Shown in pieces: positions 1-10,000 of a stretch of DNA of 10,000 bases. The translations under genes were made by a program, and so were the position numbers. Source of the DNA: Leptospira weilii. Lineage in GTDB: Bacteria; Spirochaetota; Leptospiria; Leptospirales; Leptospiraceae. Under the pieces are notes generated by a model that saw only the letters and a list, made by a program, of their open reading frames with translations, made no database searches and was not told where the DNA came from. The stretch lies in contig NZ_CP040840.1 of NCBI RefSeq assembly GCF_006874765.1, positions 140,001-150,000 on the forward strand. Direction: 5' to 3'. The stretch's first letter is position 1. Each line of letters begins with the position of its first letter.

Positions 1-424
<424 letters not shown>

Positions 425-441
425 CTGAGTTGGTTAATGCA

Positions 442-470
442 GGTATAACGGGTTCTTGGGATTGCTGCAA
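442..470 (-). promoter_or_regulatory. Candidate sigma-70 promoter for tilS
   Basis: On the minus strand, TTGCAG (470-465) is followed by a 17-base spacer and TATACC (447-442). Each hexamer matches the consensus at 4 of 6 positions. It would start transcription about 10-15 bases before the tilS ATG. Spacing and location are good, the hexamers only moderate, and AT-rich DNA gives chance matches. Confidence 0.35.
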
Positions 471-536
471 GAGTAATTATCACACATCCGCGAATTGTAA
501 AAATACGGCGTTATACAAGGGATGAGAATTATTTAC

Positions 537-543
537 TAAAATA
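537..543. repeat. Left 7-bp direct repeat flanking the MITE-like element
   Basis: TAAAATA here is identical to 724-730 and directly abuts the left terminal inverted repeat. It is the probable left copy of a target-site duplication. It is short and AT-rich, so chance is not excluded on this evidence alone; its exact placement is what makes it persuasive. Confidence 0.5.
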
Positions 544-723
544 ATGTGAGCTCGGCGTAAGAAAATGAGAAAATTTTCTAAAAGTAGAAGTTCCTGCTTT
601 TAAAATTTGCTCGTAAAATCGCGATTTGTTGTAGTTCCCACATTTTAAGAATAGATTTACAGAGTTCAAATTCCAACTTCCTACAGAAAGATGAATCATG
701 GATTTCTTACGCCGAACTCACGT
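544..723. mobile_element. MITE-like 180-bp element with 21-bp terminal inverted repeats
   Basis: The left end (544-564) and the reverse complement of the right end (703-723) match at 19 of 21 positions; the shared core reads GTGAG(C/T)TCGGCGTAAGAAA. Outside the repeats lie identical 7-bp direct repeats TAAAATA at 537-543 and 724-730, as expected of a target-site duplication. Similarity stops sharply inside the terminal repeats. No coding frame of note lies within. The interior carries two related stretches, GTAGAAGTTCC (584-594) and GTAGTTCC (631-638), each followed by an AT-rich tail. What is seen are the inverted and direct repeats. That this is a non-autonomous insertion moved by a transposase elsewhere is inference, and the parent transposon family is not recognised. 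A large regulatory hairpin is the alternative, but the flanking direct repeats favour insertion. Confidence 0.7.
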
Positions 724-730
724 TAAAATA
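724..730. repeat. Right 7-bp direct repeat flanking the MITE-like element
   Basis: The second TAAAATA copy directly abuts the right terminal inverted repeat, mirroring the placement of the left copy. Confidence 0.5.
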
Positions 731-832
731 CTTCAAAACCGAATTTTTTCCGGATAGAGCCAAAAACTACAAGGTGCAAATTTTCTTGAAATCGAATCTA
801 TCCCAAAATCATGCCAACCAGCATTAATTTTA

Positions 833-863
833 TTAGCATTTTTGAAAAAAATCGCTTTATAAA
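833..863 (+). promoter_or_regulatory. Weak candidate promoter for the sigma-54 activator gene
   Basis: TTAGCA (833-838) and TATAAA (858-863) are separated by 19 bases, longer than the ideal 17. The -10 matches at 5 of 6 positions, the -35 at 4 of 6. Transcription would start around 870 and leave a leader of about 50 bases. The -10 falls in the loop of the small inverted repeat 852-870, so a protein bound there would block it. This is speculative. Confidence 0.22.
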
Positions 864-922
864 TAAGCGAAAAATGAAAATTGGATTGACTCTAAAATTG
901 TCAAATCGCAAAAATTTTAAGC

Positions 923-3022
<2,100 letters not shown>

Positions 3023-3143
3023 TTTCGGGTAAGTTAGAAAAATACGTGTAAAAATTTGGAGAATTTCCGAGTATAGCATCTATTGATTTCGAAGCTTTTG
3101 AATTCGATCCGGATTGATTTCTAAAAATGTAAAGTTTTTTCAA

Positions 3144-3246
3144 TAGAATTGTTGAAAAATTACTTCTCCATCTATTTCTGTTTCATTGAAACGGGCGATT
3201 GGAGCAGCTTTGTTAATCTCCGCTATTGAATTTTTCAACAACTCTA
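3144..3246. mobile_element. Small inverted-repeat element, possible insertion-sequence remnant or MITE
   Basis: TAGAATTGTTGAAAAATT (3144-3161) is repeated in reverse complement at 3229-3246 with one mismatch (17 of 18). The sequence between the repeats is 67 bases and carries no gene. If the outer TA at each end is a duplicated target, the mobile unit would be 3146-3244 with 16-bp ends. Ends containing GTTGAAAAA occur in several IS5-like and related insertion sequences, so a transposon-derived origin is a reasonable inference, but the family is not established. CAATAG (3141-3146) and CTATTG (3223-3228) are also complementary. A simple stem-loop formed in RNA is the alternative reading. Confidence 0.5.
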
Positions 3247-3247
3247 A

Positions 3248-3285
3248 TGCAATAACCTGTCCCAGTTTTGAGACAGGTTATTGCA
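3248..3285. repeat. Perfect hairpin with 14-bp stem and 10-base loop
   Basis: TGCAATAACCTGTC (3248-3261) and GACAGGTTATTGCA (3272-3285) are exact reverse complements around a 10-base loop. Neither side is followed by a T-run, so it does not look like an intrinsic terminator on either strand. It begins one base after the inverted-repeat element 3144-3246, which suggests it belongs to the same dispersed repeat or insertion remnant. A protein-binding palindrome, or an mRNA-stabilising 3' structure for the activator transcript, is also possible. Confidence 0.6.
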
Positions 3286-3377
3286 GCTTGATCTTTCTGA
3301 TAGAGTACAACAAACCTCAATGCCTTCGCTCTTTAAGGATCGTTTGGTAGGTTTTAAGACACGCCGTAAGGAAGTTT

Positions 3378-3407
3378 TTAAAATTCTTTTTTGGAATAAA
3401 ATATAAT
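3378..3407 (+). promoter_or_regulatory. Candidate promoter for the DUF3095 gene
   Basis: A perfect -10 hexamer TATAAT (3402-3407) lies 18 bases after TTAAAA (3378-3383), which matches TTGACA at 4 of 6. Transcription would begin near 3413-3415, leaving a very short leader in which the ribosome binding site sits almost at the 5' end. The -10 is convincing, the -35 weak, and the surrounding AT-richness raises the chance rate. Confidence 0.35.
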
Positions 3408-3414
3408 TGTTATT

Positions 3415-3420
3415 AGGTGA
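3415..3420 (+). promoter_or_regulatory. Ribosome binding site of the DUF3095 gene
   Basis: AGGTGA ends six bases before ATG 3427. It is the clearest Shine-Dalgarno in the window and fixes the start of the gene. Confidence 0.65.
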
Positions 3421-3426
3421 AATAAA

Positions 3427-5040
<1,614 letters not shown>

Positions 5041-5061
5041 TGGAAAGAATGTAATTTAGTT

Positions 5062-9358
<4,297 letters not shown>

Positions 9359-9764
9359 AATCGCTCTTTTCGATTCCAAAAGAGTCAGTCGTTTTTATAG
9401 AAAGCCTATGCTTTACTTTAGTTTGTTCGAAAACCTTTTGGCGCTCGACTGGTTTTGAATAGACTAAGTCTTCCAACCTGAGCCGAAAAGGGATATTTTT
9501 CCTAAATTCGGGTAAGTTTCTAAAAATTCTTACGTTGTCATCTGAGGCTTCATTTTTACGTATTTTTCGCTATTTTTAAGAGAGAAGTTCTTGTTTTTTG
9601 GAAATAATTTATTAATTAATTTTTTTTTGATTCGGACCGATTTTGAGTTAAAATGTACGTTTCATAAATAATTTTTTTCCAGTCCGATTCTGTATTCTTC
9701 CGGAGTAGGAATTGTGAAGGGGTACCAGACCTTTTTCGAAATGGAACTAAAGGTATTTGATAAA
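9359..9764. other. Gene-free AT-rich spacer between the two paralogues
   Basis: These 406 bases hold the weak terminator at 9364-9396, a 6-bp inverted repeat AAAACC (9430-9435) / GGTTTT (9451-9456), the palindrome ATTAATTAAT (9611-9620) next to a T-run, and TTGAGT (9643-9648), a possible -35 without a good -10. A purine-rich GGAG at 9702-9705 lies eight bases before an in-frame GTG (9714), an alternative start for the next gene. No RNA gene or coding region is recognised. Confidence 0.55.
9364..9396 (+). terminator. Possible intrinsic terminator after the first HD-GYP-like gene
   Basis: CTCTTTT (9364-9370) pairs exactly with AAAAGAG (9378-9384) around a seven-base loop, extendable by one G-U pair. 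A T5 run (9392-9396) follows seven bases later. The stem is AT-rich and the T-run short and displaced, so it would be a weak terminator. Its position, six bases after the stop codon, fits the role. Confidence 0.35.
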
Positions 9765-10000
9765 ATGAATTCTAATATGAATCATAGCTCACATTCGGTT
9801 AATAAGGAACTTCTGGAAAAATTCGAATTCAATTCTGACGTTATCAAGAGTTTTATCAGTCAGAGTGAAGTACCGGTCGATTTTTATAATAAAAACGGCC
9901 AGATCCTAATCCACAAAAAATCGGATGCATCCGAAGAAGACGTTACAAGGCTTCAAAAATTTGAAAGCCAGGGAATTTATTTTCTTATTTCGGAAAAAGA
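9765..10000 (+). CDS. Paralogue of the degenerate HD-GYP-like protein, N-terminal part (cut by window edge)
   Basis: The frame is open to the edge (78 complete codons from ATG 9765). It aligns closely with the N-terminus of the upstream gene: [17 protein letters not shown] here against [17 protein letters not shown] there, and FESQGIYFL against FENQGIYFL, with no gaps over about 60 residues. This shows a tandem duplication with divergence. Only the shared N-terminal module is inside the window, so the HD-GYP-like part is expected but not seen. Start choice is uncertain: ATG 9765 has AAAGG (9749-9753) at 11 bases; ATG 9777 also fits the paralogue alignment; ATG 9741 and GTG 9714 (with GGAG at eight bases) would add 8 or 17 residues that have no match in the paralogue. 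Confidence 0.82.
   Translation, partial: MNSNMNHSSHSVNKELLEKFEFNSDVIKSFISQSEVPVDFYNKNGQILIHKKSDASEEDVTRLQKFESQGIYFLISEK

Larger units (their letters stand above)
425..922. other. Gene-free stretch between tilS and the sigma-54 activator
   Basis: This divergent intergenic region of 498 bases has no supportable gene. It contains the tilS candidate promoter, a 180-bp inverted-repeat element with flanking direct repeats (537-730), and a short inverted repeat, TCGCTT (852-857) / AAGCGA (865-870) with a 7-base AT-rich loop, which could be a small operator or chance. The short open frame at 811-1005 overlaps the start of the activator in another frame and has no family features, so it is not called. 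Confidence 0.7.
3023..3426. other. Gene-free stretch with repeat remnants
   Basis: These 404 bases between two plus-strand genes hold a small inverted-repeat element (3144-3246), a perfect hairpin immediately after it (3248-3285) and a candidate promoter near 3378-3407. No U-tract follows the hairpin, so no classical terminator for the upstream gene is seen. A 63-codon minus-strand open frame (3435-3244) crosses the start of the next gene and has no recognisable motif; it may be a decayed repeat but is not called as a gene. Confidence 0.65.

Noticed and set aside
3024..3035. TTCGGGTAAGTT shared with 9507-9518, each in a spacer after a gene
   Set aside because: A single 12-base identity is expected by chance in 10 kb of biased composition, and the flanks do not align.
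3248..3285. Hairpin as intrinsic terminator of the sigma-54 activator gene
   Set aside because: The stem is strong, but no T-run follows on either strand and it lies 225 bases past the stop codon.

Overview
The window is AT-rich (roughly 40% GC by eye) and looks like a chromosomal segment of a Leptospira-type spirochaete. The call rests on codon and base use, weak or absent Shine-Dalgarno sequences at several starts, long AT-rich spacers, and divergent signalling proteins of the kind common in Leptospira. The genus is an inference from overall character; no rRNA or other definitive marker is present.

Layout from left to right. (1) A minus-strand tRNA(Ile)-lysidine synthetase gene (tilS), cut by the left edge so that only its N-terminal 141 codons are present. 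(2) A 498-bp gene-free stretch holding a well-formed 180-bp inverted-repeat element (544-723) with matching 7-bp direct repeats on both sides, which looks like a MITE-type insertion. (3) A plus-strand GAF-GAF-AAA+-HTH sigma-54 activator (923-3022). (4) A 404-bp spacer containing a second small inverted-repeat element (3144-3246), a perfect 14-bp-stem hairpin (3248-3285) and a candidate promoter for the next gene. (5) A plus-strand DUF3095 protein with class III nucleotidyl-cyclase-like motifs (3427-4653). (6) A minus-strand pair: a type I ABC exporter (6924-5095) followed 54 bp later by a small SET-domain protein (5040-4642), whose 3' end overlaps the cyclase-like gene by 12 bp. (7) A plus-strand tandem ACT-domain protein related to the GlnD C-terminus (7106-7723), divergent from the exporter across 181 bp. 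(8) Two plus-strand paralogous degenerate HD-GYP-like proteins: the first complete (7889-9358), the second starting near 9765 and cut by the right edge, separated by a 406-bp AT-rich spacer.

How the genes may work together: no single pathway is evident. Several products nevertheless belong to small-molecule or nucleotide sensing families: tandem GAF input domains on a sigma-54 activator, a cyclase-like protein, a GlnD-like ACT sensor, and HD-GYP-like proteins that have lost most catalytic residues and may be effectors rather than enzymes. The exporter and SET gene may form a two-gene minus-strand transcription unit. A shared signalling role is inference only. The parts most worth a second look are the two small mobile-element-like repeats, the tandem pair of degenerate HD-GYP-like proteins, and the cyclase-like DUF3095 protein.
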